This document shows, in pieces, positions 9,356 to 18,936 of a stretch of 64,000 nt of DNA. The position numbers and the translations under genes are program-made. The DNA is from Canibacter zhuwentaonis (GTDB lineage Bacteria; Actinomycetota; Actinomycetes; Actinomycetales; Microbacteriaceae): assembly GCF_018531145.1 (NCBI RefSeq), contig NZ_JAHDSZ010000004.1:62001-126000 (forward strand), read 5' to 3'. The number at the start of each line of letters is the position of its first letter. Position 1 is the stretch's first letter. The notes under the pieces are model-generated. The model made no database searches and had not been told where the DNA came from. It worked only from the letters and a program-made list of their open reading frames with translations.

Positions 9356-9363
9356 AGCATACG

Positions 9364-9399
9364 AGTTGGCGGGTACAAGACAACTTGAACCCGCCAACT
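9364..9399. terminator. hairpin between response regulator and small membrane gene
   Basis: Arms AGTTGGCGGGT (9364-9374) and ACCCGCCAACT (9389-9399) are perfect complements around a 14-base loop, 8 bases after the regulator stop. Neither side has a long T-run, so termination strength is uncertain. It separates two convergent operons. Confidence 0.6.
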
Positions 9400-9417
9400 A
9401 AAGAAGAAACAACAGAT

Positions 9418-9585
9418 TTAACTCCGAGACTTAGCCTGTTCTTTCCAAAGTATCAATGTTTTGGGAATGGCCAATACCGCTGCTGCCAGCATGATGAACT
9501 CGGCATATTGGATACGACAGAGAACAAGGATCAGACCAAAGAGTAGTAACAAACCTGGTGCTATGTACCCGTACCTTTTAATCAT
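9418..9585 (-). CDS. small two-helix membrane protein, putative bacteriocin immunity protein
   Basis: A 55-residue protein from ATG 9585 (MIKRYGYIAP), about 10 bases after GGGAG; a TTG at 9609 would add eight residues and overlap the preceding gene. Two hydrophobic segments (about 8-26 and 30-46) are followed by a basic tail KEQAKSRS. It sits 5 bases after the stop of the secreted bacteriocin-like gene on the same strand, the usual place for an immunity gene. No sequence family recognised, so immunity is inference from size, topology and position. Confidence 0.6.
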   Translation of the reverse strand: MIKRYGYIAPGLLLLFGLILVLCRIQYAEFIMLAAAVLAIPKTLILWKEQAKSRS

Positions 9586-9590
9586 TATCG

Positions 9591-10148
9591 CTATTCTCCC
9601 AAGCCACAAGCTGCCATCACTGCAGTGATTCCGAACAGTTCAAGCAATGCTTTTTTAACATCGGATCCAGCAGCCTTGGCTCCTCCGTTAATAGCTTGTT
9701 TAAGTGCTGCCGATTTGCTCATTTTTGCAGCACGTGCTTTTTTATAGATGTTCCAAGCTGTTTTTACAAAGGGGATAGCACCTCCGACTGCTTTAATCGC
9801 TGATTTGACTTTCAGGATTTTTGCTGGTGTAAAGTTTGTGATAATCGCATATCCGATAGCAGATCCGCATGCTAGCCAATTGACTCTTGTCGTAGGTAGA
9901 TCGTCATACCATTCGAGTAGAGCTTGCTGGTCACCAGACAAAAGAACGTCATCCGGGATGTTCTCGATGAACTGCATTGCTCGAGCTAGTTCCGTTTCAT
10001 TGAAGAAGAGTTCTTCAAATTCTGGCTCGTAATTATTCTCTGCTGCAATGGTTTGCGTGCTGTTTGGCTGATACTCTACGGCAGAAGCAGCGCTCAAACT
10101 TGTAAACGAAAGAGCTAATGTAATTGTTCCCGAAAGTAGGGTGTTCAT
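9591..10148 (-). CDS. secreted bacteriocin-like protein (streptococcin A-M57-like, tentative)
   Basis: A 185-residue exported protein from ATG 10148. Signal peptide: hydrophobic GTITLALSFTSL core with ASA-V cleavage near residue 23. The next 75 residues are strongly acidic. The C-terminal 85 are glycine-rich, hydrophobic and basic: WLACGSAIGYAI, AKILKVKSAIKAVGG, a Lys/Ala-rich helix, and an end in MAACGLGE, with one Cys at each end. The layout recalls streptococcin A-M57-type secreted bacteriocins, from memory only. Its Shine-Dalgarno GGAG (10167-10170) is 18 bases from ATG but 6 from an ATA codon (10158-10160) that would add the expected basic N-region. The promoter carries the operator shared with the peptide operon. 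Confidence 0.65.
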   Translation of the reverse strand: MNTLLSGTITLALSFTSLSAASAVEYQPNSTQTIAAENNYEPEFEELFFNETELARAMQFIENIPDDVLLSGDQQALLEWYDDLPTTRVNWLACGSAIGYAIITNFTPAKILKVKSAIKAVGGAIPFVKTAWNIYKKARAAKMSKSAALKQAINGGAKAAGSDVKKALLELFGITAVMAACGLGE

Positions 10149-10254
10149 TGATTTTTTTATTGTTATCTCCTTAACATTTGTTTTGAAGTGTAACGGTGGG
10201 TGTGCGGTCTGTTTGCTGTTGTTTTGTTTGTGTAGAGCAAAACAACTGGACTCA

Positions 10255-10339
10255 TCTATAGCCACTACAAGAAAAACACAACTACGGTGCTGAGCATCAC
10301 CGACAAATGTTGGGATGTGACCCTGATATTCGTCAGGGT
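10255..10339 (-). promoter_or_regulatory. operator and -10 of the bacteriocin-like operon
   Basis: Bases 10295-10339 match 7225-7269 at 31 of 45 positions by hand count, including an 11-base identical run ACCCTGATATT. The half-sites CGACAAA (10301-10307) and TTCGTCA (10329-10335) start 28 bases apart, as in the first element. A minus-strand -10 (TATAGA, complement at 10255-10260) lies about 46 bases from the inner half-site, close to the 44 of the other promoter. Confidence 0.65.
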
Positions 10340-10342
10340 ACG

Positions 10343-11027
10343 CTAGATAACCAGCAGCTCACGTTTGTCATATACCGATTCGGCGGGTTCACTCCCGTTG
10401 CGGATCGCACGATCAAGCGCCATAATCAATGCGATGATGCCATCGATTTCCTCGGTGGATTTGGTTTTGTCGGGTTTGATGTTTTCTGCTGGGTATTGCT
10501 GGACAGTGATGTTGTCTGTCATCCACGCCAGCACCGGATGCCCAGCACGCGCGAGCCTCCCATCCAGCGCGAGTCGCATTAGTTCTTTGCTGGCGGGGCT
10601 CATGTTTTTGAAGCCTTGCTCGAACGGCACGACCGTAAACCCCAGACCTTTGAGGTTCTGCGACATCTGCACCGCACCTCAACGGTCGTAGGCGATTTCC
10701 TGAATGTTGTAGGACAGGCTGAGTTGTTCGGTGGTGTGCCGTAATGCACCACATTGTTCTCAGTGGTCTCCAGGAGCCCTTGCCGGCGCCACAGGTCATA
10801 GGGCACAACGCAGGTCAAGGGTGTCTAGCGCACTTCCTGCTTCACCCACTGATTGAGCCGCAACTGCCGAAACGCGTTCTCCTCGGCCGGATTCTATTTC
10901 GTGGACTCGCACGCATCCCGCACATTCTGTATGGGCACGGTCACCCCGAGGGACGGGGGTTGGCTTTCCGCCAGGTTGCGTGCGGCGCCGGAACCTTTGG
11001 TCATCACGTCAAACAGTTTCCGGTTTG
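10343..11027 (-). pseudogene. phage terminase large subunit, decayed remnant
   Basis: Reading from 11027 downwards, family blocks appear in shifting frames: NRKLFDVMTKGSGA, WRKANP, SLGVTVPI, NPAEENAFRQLRLNQW, CVVPYDLW, NIQEIAYDR, then an intact 109-residue end from ATG 10672 with GFTVVPFEQGFKNMSP and KPDKTKSTEEIDGI. In-frame stops replace conserved Trp at 10679-10681 and 10825-10827 and a Gln at 10894-10896, and there are at least two frameshifts and a deletion. It is the ATPase/nuclease packaging motor of a tailed phage. No other phage gene is visible nearby. Confidence 0.9.
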
Positions 11028-11250
11028 GTTAGATGAGTAGATAGAGGTTAAGCTGGCGCGGACAAACTATGAGATTTGGCGGGCTCGTTACAGTGAGTTT
11101 GGGGATAGCAGCGGTAAGAGGGATAAGCAGGAGCAGGTTTCTCTGCGCGGAAAAAACTAGGCAACCCCGGAACGAAAGTGCCCGCAGACAACAAAACCCC
11201 GCGCGCACCATAAGCGTGCATAAGCGATAAAGCACACGCAAAAACAAAAA

Positions 11251-11309
11251 CATGAGTGAACTTGACTCAAGTTTAACCCAGCTGTAAACTTGAGTTATAT
11301 TGACTAAAG
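11251..11309 (+). promoter_or_regulatory. clpB promoter with two HspR/HAIR operators
   Basis: Two HAIR elements (consensus CTTGAGT-N7-ACTCAAG): CATGAGT-N7-ACTCAAG at 11251-11271 and CTTGAGT-N7-ACTAAAG at 11289-11309, one mismatch each. They overlap a plausible promoter TTGACT (11262-11267) - 17 bases - TAAACT (11285-11290), covering -35 and -10 respectively. HspR repression of clpB through HAIR is known in Streptomyces. hspR is not in the window. Bases 11028-11250 show no gene. Confidence 0.88.
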
Positions 11310-11348
11310 TTTACAGCGCAGTGCGCTGTTTCGTGGAAGGTGCAAAAT

Positions 11349-13511
11349 ATGCAAAACAGCACAGAGCAGACAGCTCAAGAAGAGCGCGCGCTGCAAAAGT
11401 TCGGGGTTAACCTAACTCAGAGCGCGCGTGAAGGGAAACTAGATCCGGTAATCGGCAGAGACCAGGAAATCAGGCGACTAAGCCAGATTCTCGCGCGCCG
11501 CACCAAGAACAACCCGGTTTTAATCGGCGCACCGGGCGTCGGTAAAACCGCTGTTGTTGAGGGTCTAGCGCAGCGCATTGTTGCCGGTGATGTGGCAGAA
11601 TCACTGCGTGATCGTGAGCTTATTTCGCTGGACATAGCCGGGCTAATAGCAGGTGCTAAATACCGTGGCGAGTTTGAAGAGCGCATGAAACAGGTGCTCG
11701 CAGAAATAAAAGAGGCCGACGGTAAAATCATCACTTTTATTGATGAGCTGCACACGCTGATGGGCGCGGGCGGCGGCGAAGCGTCGGTGGGCGCGGCGCA
11801 AATGCTCAAACCGATGCTGGCGCGGGGCGAGTTGCGCCTAATCGGAGCAACAACCCTTGATGAGTACCGCGAATTTGTTGAAAAAGATGCCGCCCTAGAG
11901 CGCCGCTTCCAGACCGTTTACGTGGGCGAGCCGAGCGTGCTCGACACAATCGCAATTTTGCGCGGTCTCAAAGAGCGCTACGAGGCACACCACAAAGTCA
12001 CAATCGCGGATGCGGCGCTGGTGGCGGCCGCAGAGCTGTCACATCGCTACATCCCAGCCCGCCAGCTGCCCGATAAGGCAATCGACTTAATTGACGAGGC
12101 GGCAAGCGTGCTGCGCATGGAAATTGATTCTGCCCCGCGCGAGATTGACGAGCTGCGCAGATCGGTTGATCGTATGAAAATTGAAGAGCTCGCGCTTAAA
12201 AAAGAGAAAGATATGGCATCGCGAGAGCGCTTACAGCAGTTGCGAGCGGATATAGAGCAGCAGAGCGCTCAGCTTGCGCAGCTTGAAACGAGCTGGCAAG
12301 AAGAGCGTAAGGGGCTCAACAGAATCGGAGAGATCCGCAGCAAACTCGACAGCCTAAAAGTGGCGGCGGATCTGGCGCAGCGCGAGGGTAAATTAGAGCG
12401 TGCCTCAAAACTGCTGTACGTGGAAATTCCGGCGCTCGCGCAGGAGCTGCAGCAGCTCGAAGAGCAACAGGAAGAATCGCAAAACAAGCAGGGGCGGATG
12501 GTTAATGAGCGAGTTAGCACCGCCGATATTGCCGAGGTTATTGCGTCGTGGACGGGTATTCCGGTCGGCAAACTGCTGCAGGCGGAGAGTGAAAAACTGC
12601 TGAATCTCGAAGCGGATCTGGCGCGGCGCGTTGTCGGTCAGGAAACTGCTGCACGCGCGGTTGCTGATGCGGTGCGTCGTGCTCGCGCCGGTATCGCTGA
12701 TCCGCTAAAACCTACCGGCTCTTTTTTGTTCTTAGGTCCCACAGGAGTTGGTAAAACCGAGACCGCGAAGGCGCTGGCGCAGCTGCTCTTTGACGATGAA
12801 AAATCGATTGTGCGAATTGATATGTCAGAGTACGGTGAGAAGCACTCTGTTGCGCGGTTAATAGGCGCGCCTCCCGGGTATGTGGGCTTTGAGAGCGGCG
12901 GGCAGCTTACCGAGGCGGTGCGGCGGCGGCCGTATTCGGTTGTGCTGCTTGACGAGGTTGAAAAAGCGCATCCGGAGGTGTTTGACGTGCTGCTGCAGGT
13001 GCTCGACGAGGGCAGGCTGACGGACGGTCAGGGACGCACGGTTGATTTTAGAAACGTGATTTTAATTTTGACCTCTAACACGGGCAGCCAGTACCTAATC
13101 GACCCTGAGCTAGACTGGGTGCGCAAAACCGAGCTTGTGCACGAGAGTTTGCGGCACATTTTTAGGCCGGAGTTTTTGAACCGGCTCGACGAACAGGTTA
13201 TTTTTGCCCCGCTCGAGCAGGGAGCGCTGGCGCAGATAGTTGAAATCGCGCTCGGCAAGCTGCAGCAAAGGCTCGCCGCGCGGCGCTTGCGCCTGCGCGT
13301 AACCGAGCAGGCGCGCAACTGGCTTGCGGAGAGCGGATACGATCCCGCATACGGCGCGCGCCCATTGCGCCGCCTGATTCAGCGCGAAATTGAGAACCGG
13401 CTGGCGCAGCAGCTGCTCGCGGGTGAAATAGGTGACGGTGACACGGTGATTGCGGATCTTGTGGCGGGCGAGATTAGCTTGCGCACCGAGAGCACCCCCG
13501 CGGTCACATAG
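11349..13511 (+). CDS. clpB: ATP-dependent disaggregase ClpB lacking the N-terminal Clp_N domain
   Basis: A 720-residue AAA+ protein from ATG 11349, 8 bases after GGAAGG; the GTG at 11340 overlaps that site. It begins directly at the linker ([25 protein letters not shown]). NBD1 has Walker A GAPGVGKT and Walker B FIDELH; a full coiled-coil M domain follows (about 280-395, the ClpB hallmark that binds DnaK); NBD2 has GPTGVGKT and [12 protein letters not shown]. Canonical ClpB is about 860 residues with a 140-residue N domain, absent here. HAIR operators upstream mark it as a heat-shock gene. It rescues aggregates with DnaK. Confidence 0.93.
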   Translation: MQNSTEQTAQEERALQKFGVNLTQSAREGKLDPVIGRDQEIRRLSQILARRTKNNPVLIGAPGVGKTAVVEGLAQRIVAGDVAESLRDRELISLDIAGLIAGAKYRGEFEERMKQVLAEIKEADGKIITFIDELHTLMGAGGGEASVGAAQMLKPMLARGELRLIGATTLDEYREFVEKDAALERRFQTVYVGEPSVLDTIAILRGLKERYEAHHKVTIADAALVAAAELSHRYIPARQLPDKAIDLIDEAASVLRMEIDSAPREIDELRRSVDRMKIEELALKKEKDMASRERLQQLRADIEQQSAQLAQLETSWQEERKGLNRIGEIRSKLDSLKVAADLAQREGKLERASKLLYVEIPALAQELQQLEEQQEESQNKQGRMVNERVSTADIAEVIASWTGIPVGKLLQAESEKLLNLEADLARRVVGQETAARAVADAVRRARAGIADPLKPTGSFLFLGPTGVGKTETAKALAQLLFDDEKSIVRIDMSEYGEKHSVARLIGAPPGYVGFESGGQLTEAVRRRPYSVVLLDEVEKAHPEVFDVLLQVLDEGRLTDGQGRTVDFRNVILILTSNTGSQYLIDPELDWVRKTELVHESLRHIFRPEFLNRLDEQVIFAPLEQGALAQIVEIALGKLQQRLAARRLRLRVTEQARNWLAESGYDPAYGARPLRRLIQREIENRLAQQLLAGEIGDGDTVIADLVAGEISLRTESTPAVT

Positions 13512-13520
13512 AATATACGT

Positions 13521-14183
13521 ATGAATTATGACATCACCGCCATTCTTGCGGCCGCCGGCTCGCACCACGAGGTTACAACCGCGGGGGTTGGTCCCTGGCC
13601 GGGCGAGTGGCCGCAAGAGTCGCACTATGATCCGGAGCTGCTTGCAAACGGTGACAGTCGTAATGTTATTGACCGCTACAGGTATTGGAAACTGGACGCG
13701 ATTAAAGCCGATCTCGACAGAGACCGGCACAGTTTTCACGTTGCGATAGAAAACTGGCAGCACGATATGAATATTGGCTCTATTGTGCGCAGTGCTAACG
13801 CCTTTGGCGCAGACACCGTGCACATAGTGGGCAGGCGCAGGTGGAATAAGCGCGGTGCGATGGTGACGGATCGCTATCAGCACATCCAGTATCACGAGGA
13901 TATTGCCGCGCTTGCGGCGTGGGCGTGCGGCGCTAATCTGGAGGTTATTGCGATTGATAACCTGCCCGGGTGCGTGCCGATGGAAACTTTTAACTGGCCC
14001 AAAAACTGCGTTATGCTGTTTGGGCAAGAGGGTCCGGGCTTGAGCCGTGAGGCGGTTGAGGCGTCGCACAGCATTGTTGAAATCACGCAGTACGGCTCAA
14101 CGCGCTCACTGAACGCGTCTGTTTCTGCCGGAATCACAATGTTCAGCTGGATTCAGCAGCACTCGCCGCATATGCCGCGGTAG
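13521..14183 (+). CDS. SpoU/TrmH-family RNA 2'-O-methyltransferase
   Basis: A 220-residue protein starting 9 bases after clpB, so possibly co-transcribed. SPOUT motifs are clear: motif 1 HDMNIGSIVRSANAFGADTVHIVG, motif 2 VMLFGQEGPGLS with the SAM-loop glycines, and motif 3 RSLNASVSAGITMF, the knot-forming loop. The N-terminal 70 residues are unrelated to the catalytic domain. The enzyme methylates ribose 2'-OH in tRNA or rRNA; which nucleotide cannot be told from sequence alone. Confidence 0.9.
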   Translation: MNYDITAILAAAGSHHEVTTAGVGPWPGEWPQESHYDPELLANGDSRNVIDRYRYWKLDAIKADLDRDRHSFHVAIENWQHDMNIGSIVRSANAFGADTVHIVGRRRWNKRGAMVTDRYQHIQYHEDIAALAAWACGANLEVIAIDNLPGCVPMETFNWPKNCVMLFGQEGPGLSREAVEASHSIVEITQYGSTRSLNASVSAGITMFSWIQQHSPHMPR

Positions 14184-14264
14184 CGGGAAGCGGATCCCCG
14201 GCGCGTGTGGGGGCTTGTGTTTTAGTTTAATATCGGGTACTCTTATAGAGTTAGCCGCTAGCGT

Positions 14265-14338
<74 letters not shown>

Positions 14339-14543
14339 CAACATTTTTAACCTGTGCCGCAAGCTAGCGCAGCACTGACTCGCTATTTGATTTTGAGACT
14401 TTGTTATTGACTCTGAACTTAGAGCAACGATTCCGGGCGGTCGCAGGGAGCTGAGAGTCACCGATTTTCGGTTTAACCCTCGTTATTGATTGCTGCAACC
14501 TTGAAAATTAACGGGGATTCTTAACAGCTTGTAAAATAGAGCT

Positions 14544-15479
14544 GTGACTGCAAAAATACTGCTTTATTATGCTTTTCAACCGGTGCCAGATCCTGAGCTA
14601 ACCAGAATGTGGCAGCGCGAACTCTGCGAAAAACTGGGTTTGCGCGGGCGGATCATTATTTCCAAGCACGGCATTAACGGCACCGTGGGAGGCGAAATAG
14701 ACGCGTGCAAAGCCTACCTAAAAGCCACAAAAGCTAGATTTCGGCTGGATGTTAAGTGGAGTGACGGCACAGCACTAACCACCAAGCCGCAGTTGGTGCA
14801 CGGTGTTGACCGATCCGCTCCCTGGTTGCAGGTCACGGATTTTCCAAAACTGAGCGTTAAAGTGCGCGACGAGCTGGTGGCCTTTGGACTGCCAGACGAG
14901 TTGCAAGTTGGTGAGCGTGGCGTTATCGGCGGCGGCAAGCACCTTAAGCCCGAGCAGGTAAACGAGCTGATGGCAACGCGCAAAGACGCCGTGTTTTTTG
15001 ACGGTCGCAACGCCTGGGAGGCGGAGATTGGGCGCTTCAAAAACGCGATTGTGCCAGATGTTACAACCACCCACGATTTTGTGCGCGAGATAGAATCAGG
15101 CAAGTACGACAGCATTAAAGACAAGCCCATTGTCACCTATTGCACCGGCGGTATTCGCTGCGAGATTCTTTCGGCGGCAATGCGCAAGCGCGGGTTTAAC
15201 GAGGTTTACCAGATTGACGGCGGCATTGTGCGCTACGGCGAGATGTTTGGCAACGACGGGCTGTGGGAAGGCTCGCTCGCGGTTTTTGACGGTCGCGAGG
15301 TGATGGATTTCGCGCCTGAAGCTAAGGTTATTGGTGAGTGTATAGTTTGTAAAAGCGCGTCAAACAAGCTTGCGAACTGCGGTGAGCGCAGTTGTCGTGA
15401 GCGGTTTGTAACCTGCGTGGAGCACACGGATGCAAACTGCGCAACTCACAACAGGCTGCGCGAAATACCTACCAGATAG
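14544..15479 (+). CDS. trhO: rhodanese-domain tRNA uridine 5-oxyacetic acid hydroxylase TrhO
   Basis: A 311-residue protein from GTG 14544. The N-terminal acylphosphatase-like UPF0176 domain has the typical [12 protein letters not shown] motif; a central rhodanese domain carries the active-site loop YCTGGIRCE; the C-terminus has a Cys cluster ([14 protein letters not shown] ... [16 protein letters not shown]) that may bind metal. TrhO hydroxylates U34 of certain tRNAs in an oxygen-dependent route to mo5U/cmo5U. The last 11 bases overlap the opposing peptidase gene. Confidence 0.93.
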   Translation: MTAKILLYYAFQPVPDPELTRMWQRELCEKLGLRGRIIISKHGINGTVGGEIDACKAYLKATKARFRLDVKWSDGTALTTKPQLVHGVDRSAPWLQVTDFPKLSVKVRDELVAFGLPDELQVGERGVIGGGKHLKPEQVNELMATRKDAVFFDGRNAWEAEIGRFKNAIVPDVTTTHDFVREIESGKYDSIKDKPIVTYCTGGIRCEILSAAMRKRGFNEVYQIDGGIVRYGEMFGNDGLWEGSLAVFDGREVMDFAPEAKVIGECIVCKSASNKLANCGERSCRERFVTCVEHTDANCATHNRLREIPTR

Positions 15480-17424
15480 TAACGCGCTCTGCCGGGTCTA
15501 GCCAGAGTTTATCGCCCGGCTTTGTGTTAAACGTTTTGTGAAACACATCAATATTGCGCACAATCTGGTTGCACCTAAACTCGTTTGGTGAGTGCGGATC
15601 AATTGTGAGCAGGCGCTGCACTTCTGCCGGGCGCACTGCCTGTTGCCAAGCCGCCGCCCAGGCGTAGAAAAAGCGCTCTGCCGCGCTCATCCCGTCAATC
15701 ACTGGCGCATCCGCGCCGTTGAGAAACCTGTTATAAGCTAGCCACGCGATTGACAGACCGCCCAGATCGCCGATATTTTCGCCGATCGTAAACTCGCCGT
15801 TAACAGTTTTACCATCCGCGCCCTCCGGTGAGAGCTGGTTGTACTGCGCGATTAGTGATCCGGTGCGTTGTTCAAAGGCAGTGCGATCCGCTTGCGTCCA
15901 CCAGTTAGTGAGCTTACCGTCGCCGTCGTAGCGAGAGCCCTGGTCGTCGAAGCCGTGACCTATTTCGTGCCCGATAACAGCTCCGATAGCGCCGAAGTTA
16001 GCGGCCATATCAGCGTTTTTATCGAAGAAAGGAGGCTGCAAAACGGCCGCCGGGAACACAATTTCGTTAAGCGTCGGGTTGTAGTACGCGTTAACTGTTT
16101 GCGGGGTCATAAACCACTCGTCACGGTCAACCGGCTTGCCCAGCTTGGCAAACTCCCGCGCCGTTTCAAACCGCGCCACGACCCGTGCGTTCTCGAGCAG
16201 ACTATCATTGACCTTCAGCGCGCTGTAGTCGCGCCATTTCACCGGGTATCCAATTTTCGGCACGAACTTTTCGAGCTTTTCAAGCGCCCGCGCGCGGGTT
16301 GCAGGGCTCATCCACTCCAGCGAGTTGATTGAATCGCGGTAGGCATCGATGAGATAGGCAACCAGCTCGTGCATGCGCTCCTTGGCGGTTTCGTCAAAGT
16401 GCTTGCTCACGTACAGCCGCCCCAGAGCCTCGCCCATTGCGCCCTCAGCAAAGCCCACACCGCGACGCCAGCGCTCGCGCTGCTGTGTTGCGCCGGTTAG
16501 TGCGGTGCCGTAAAACTCAAAGTTTGCGGCGGAAATTTCAGGGCTTAAGAACTCTGAGCTGCCCGCAACAAGATGCCACAGCAGCCAGTTGCGCCAGTCT
16601 GTGAGGCGCTCTGCTGTGAGCAGCTGCGCAAACTCTGCTACCGCGCTGGGCTGGCACAGCACAACCTCCGCCGGGAGTGTTTGCCCCAGCTCGTCAAAGT
16701 ACAGCTGCCAGTTAATGCCCGGCACTGTTTCTTGTAGCTGAGCTAAGCTAATAAGGTTGTAAACCTTTTGAATATCGCGGCTTGCTACCCTGTCCCAGTG
16801 GTGCTTGGCAATATCCGACTCGAGCCGCATTACGCTGTGCGCGCGCTGCGCAGCATCGTCAATGCTCACGAGCTCAAACATTTTTTGAATGTGAGCTACA
16901 TACTGATCGCGCAGTTGTGCATATGCTGCTTCGCGATAGTATGACTCATCTGGCAGACCCAGGCCGCCCTGTGCAATAAACAGCACGTAGCGGCGCGGAT
17001 CTCCCGGGTCGTTGTTAATAAACATACTCACAAGCCCGGCAATGCCTGCTTTATCAAACTGCGCGGTTAAACGCACAAACTCGGATATTTTGTTAATACC
17101 CAGTATCTTCCGGATATCTGGTTGCAGCGGCTGCGCGCCCAGCTCGCGCAGTTTTGCTTCATCCATAAAGCTGTTAAAAAGGGTGTTTATTTTAGTCAGA
17201 TCCGCTTTATCTGCGGGATCTTCAAATCCAGCAACTTTGCCGGTAATAATATCTCTAACAGCGTCTTCCGCATTTTCTGCGAGTATCGAGAAAGCGCCGT
17301 AACGAGCCTTATCCGCCGGAATTTCAGTGCGGGCGAGCCACTTGCCATTAACGTGCCGGTATAAATCATCTTGGGGGCGCACCGCGCTGTCGAGCTCTGC
17401 TTTATTAATTCCTGAAGTAGCCAT
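15469..17424 (-). CDS. M13-family zinc metallopeptidase (PepO/neprilysin type)
   Basis: A 651-residue protein from ATG 17424. The zinc motif HEIGH lies in [18 protein letters not shown], the third ligand Glu in [15 protein letters not shown], and the substrate-contacting NAYYNP and [10 protein letters not shown] are present upstream. The C-terminus ends in VTIW, as in actinobacterial members with the CxxW-like end. No signal peptide or membrane anchor, so a cytosolic oligopeptidase is likely. Convergent with trhO and divergent from the MATE transporter. Confidence 0.95.
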   Translation of the reverse strand: MATSGINKAELDSAVRPQDDLYRHVNGKWLARTEIPADKARYGAFSILAENAEDAVRDIITGKVAGFEDPADKADLTKINTLFNSFMDEAKLRELGAQPLQPDIRKILGINKISEFVRLTAQFDKAGIAGLVSMFINNDPGDPRRYVLFIAQGGLGLPDESYYREAAYAQLRDQYVAHIQKMFELVSIDDAAQRAHSVMRLESDIAKHHWDRVASRDIQKVYNLISLAQLQETVPGINWQLYFDELGQTLPAEVVLCQPSAVAEFAQLLTAERLTDWRNWLLWHLVAGSSEFLSPEISAANFEFYGTALTGATQQRERWRRGVGFAEGAMGEALGRLYVSKHFDETAKERMHELVAYLIDAYRDSINSLEWMSPATRARALEKLEKFVPKIGYPVKWRDYSALKVNDSLLENARVVARFETAREFAKLGKPVDRDEWFMTPQTVNAYYNPTLNEIVFPAAVLQPPFFDKNADMAANFGAIGAVIGHEIGHGFDDQGSRYDGDGKLTNWWTQADRTAFEQRTGSLIAQYNQLSPEGADGKTVNGEFTIGENIGDLGGLSIAWLAYNRFLNGADAPVIDGMSAAERFFYAWAAAWQQAVRPAEVQRLLTIDPHSPNEFRCNQIVRNIDVFHKTFNTKPGDKLWLDPAERVTIW

Positions 17425-17498
17425 AACTAGATAATATATAAGTGTTCTGTAAAGTTACTTTTATTGTTTTTGCCGCCTGTATACGCAAGAATTAAAGG

Positions 17499-18869
17499 GT
17501 GTCAAAAAATTACCAAGCTGCCACGCCCCGCGCGCTGTTAAGCAGCAGGGCTTTGAACAGAGAGATTCTGCGCCTCACCCTGCCCGCGCTGGGCACGCTC
17601 GTGGCAGAGCCGCTGTTTAGAATCCTCGACACGGCTATGGTCGGGCATTTGGGGGCGGATATTCTAGCCGGGCTCGGGGTTGGCAGCACGATTTTGACAA
17701 CCGCGGTTGCGCTGATGATTTTTCTGGCGTACGCAACAACTCCCGCAGTTGCAAGATATGTGGGCGCGGGCAGAATGGGCGAGGCAATTCAGGCGGGCAT
17801 TAGCGGGATTTACCTGGCGGCTTTAATCGGTGTGCTGATTGCGCTGCTGCTGGCGCTAATTCCGGGGTTGCTGGTGGGTTTCTTTCTGGATGGGCAGAGT
17901 CTCGCGGGCAGATCCGCCCACACCTATTTAATTATTAGCAGCGCCGGTGTGCCGGCGATTTTAATAACCTTCGCAGCCAGCGGGCTGGTGCGCGGCCTGC
18001 AAGACACGCTCACGCCGCTGCTTATTTCTGGCGCGGGTTTTGCGTGCAATGCCGTTTTGAACGCGATTTTTATTTACGGGCTCGGTTGGGGCATTGCGGG
18101 TAGCGCCACTGGCACGGTAATTGCGGAGTGGGGCATGGCTGCGGCGCTTGTGTGGCACATAAATAAAAAGGCGCGCGCGACCAGGGCGAGCTGGCGCCCG
18201 AGCCTGCGGGGGATTAAAGCCAGCGGTATCGGGGGCTCGTGGCTGCTGCTGCGCACGCTCACCCTGCGCGTTTGTACGGTGCTCGCGGTTGTCGCGGCGA
18301 CTCAGCACAGCACGCAGGCTGCCGCCGGATTTCAGATTATCAACAGTGTTTTTATGCTGCTCGCTTTTATTTTTGATTCTCTAGCAATTGCCTGTCAGGC
18401 GCTAATCGGTAAAACGCTTGGCGCGTCTGATAAGGTTTTAACGCAAAAAATAGTGCGCCGGGTTGCGCTCTGGGGTGTTTACAGCGGCATTATTGCGGGC
18501 GTGCTTGTGGCGCTGGGCGCTAATTTTCTGGGCGCTATTTTTACAGCGGATCAGGCTGTGCTAGTGATTCTGCCGCAGGCTTTTATAACGCTGGCGATTT
18601 TGCAGCCGCTCTGTGCGATCGTGTTTATATACGACGGGGTTTTAATTGGCGCTGGTGATAATAAATATTTGGGGCTGGCGGGTATTTTTAATCTCTGCTG
18701 TTACTCCCCAGCTTTTGCGCTGCTTGTTTATAATTTACAGCTTGATGCGGGTTACTATTTATCGTTTAATATTTTAGCTATTATGGGCGTTTATATGGTT
18801 TCGCGCCTTGCGACGCTGGGGCTGCGGGTGCGCTCTGAAAAGTGGCTTAAGTTTGGGATTGTTCGTTGA
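17499..18869 (+). CDS. MATE-family efflux transporter, DinF-like
   Basis: A 456-residue polytopic protein with about 12 hydrophobic segments from GTG 17499. The N-terminus NREILRLTLPALGTLVAEPLF and LDTAMVGHLGADILAGLGVG match the DinF branch of MATE transporters. The two six-helix halves are clear, with the inter-half loop around residue 225-245. DinF homologues exchange Na+ or H+ for cationic drugs or toxic metabolites; substrate unknown. Divergent from the peptidase with about 75 bases between starts. Confidence 0.92.
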   Translation: MSKNYQAATPRALLSSRALNREILRLTLPALGTLVAEPLFRILDTAMVGHLGADILAGLGVGSTILTTAVALMIFLAYATTPAVARYVGAGRMGEAIQAGISGIYLAALIGVLIALLLALIPGLLVGFFLDGQSLAGRSAHTYLIISSAGVPAILITFAASGLVRGLQDTLTPLLISGAGFACNAVLNAIFIYGLGWGIAGSATGTVIAEWGMAAALVWHINKKARATRASWRPSLRGIKASGIGGSWLLLRTLTLRVCTVLAVVAATQHSTQAAAGFQIINSVFMLLAFIFDSLAIACQALIGKTLGASDKVLTQKIVRRVALWGVYSGIIAGVLVALGANFLGAIFTADQAVLVILPQAFITLAILQPLCAIVFIYDGVLIGAGDNKYLGLAGIFNLCCYSPAFALLVYNLQLDAGYYLSFNILAIMGVYMVSRLATLGLRVRSEKWLKFGIVR

Positions 18870-18936
18870 TTTATGCGCGCTTGCGGGGGTTGTAATTTGA
18901 GGCGGCGCGGTGGCTTGTTGCGCGGCCGGTGCTTTT

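Noticed and set aside
10307-10582. Plus-strand frames over the terminase remnant
   Set aside because: The minus strand shows clear terminase blocks; the plus frames are complementary shadows.
11029-11253. Minus-strand 74-codon frame upstream of clpB
   Set aside because: Arg/Leu/Cys-rich composition without motif or ribosome site, ending at the HAIR operator.
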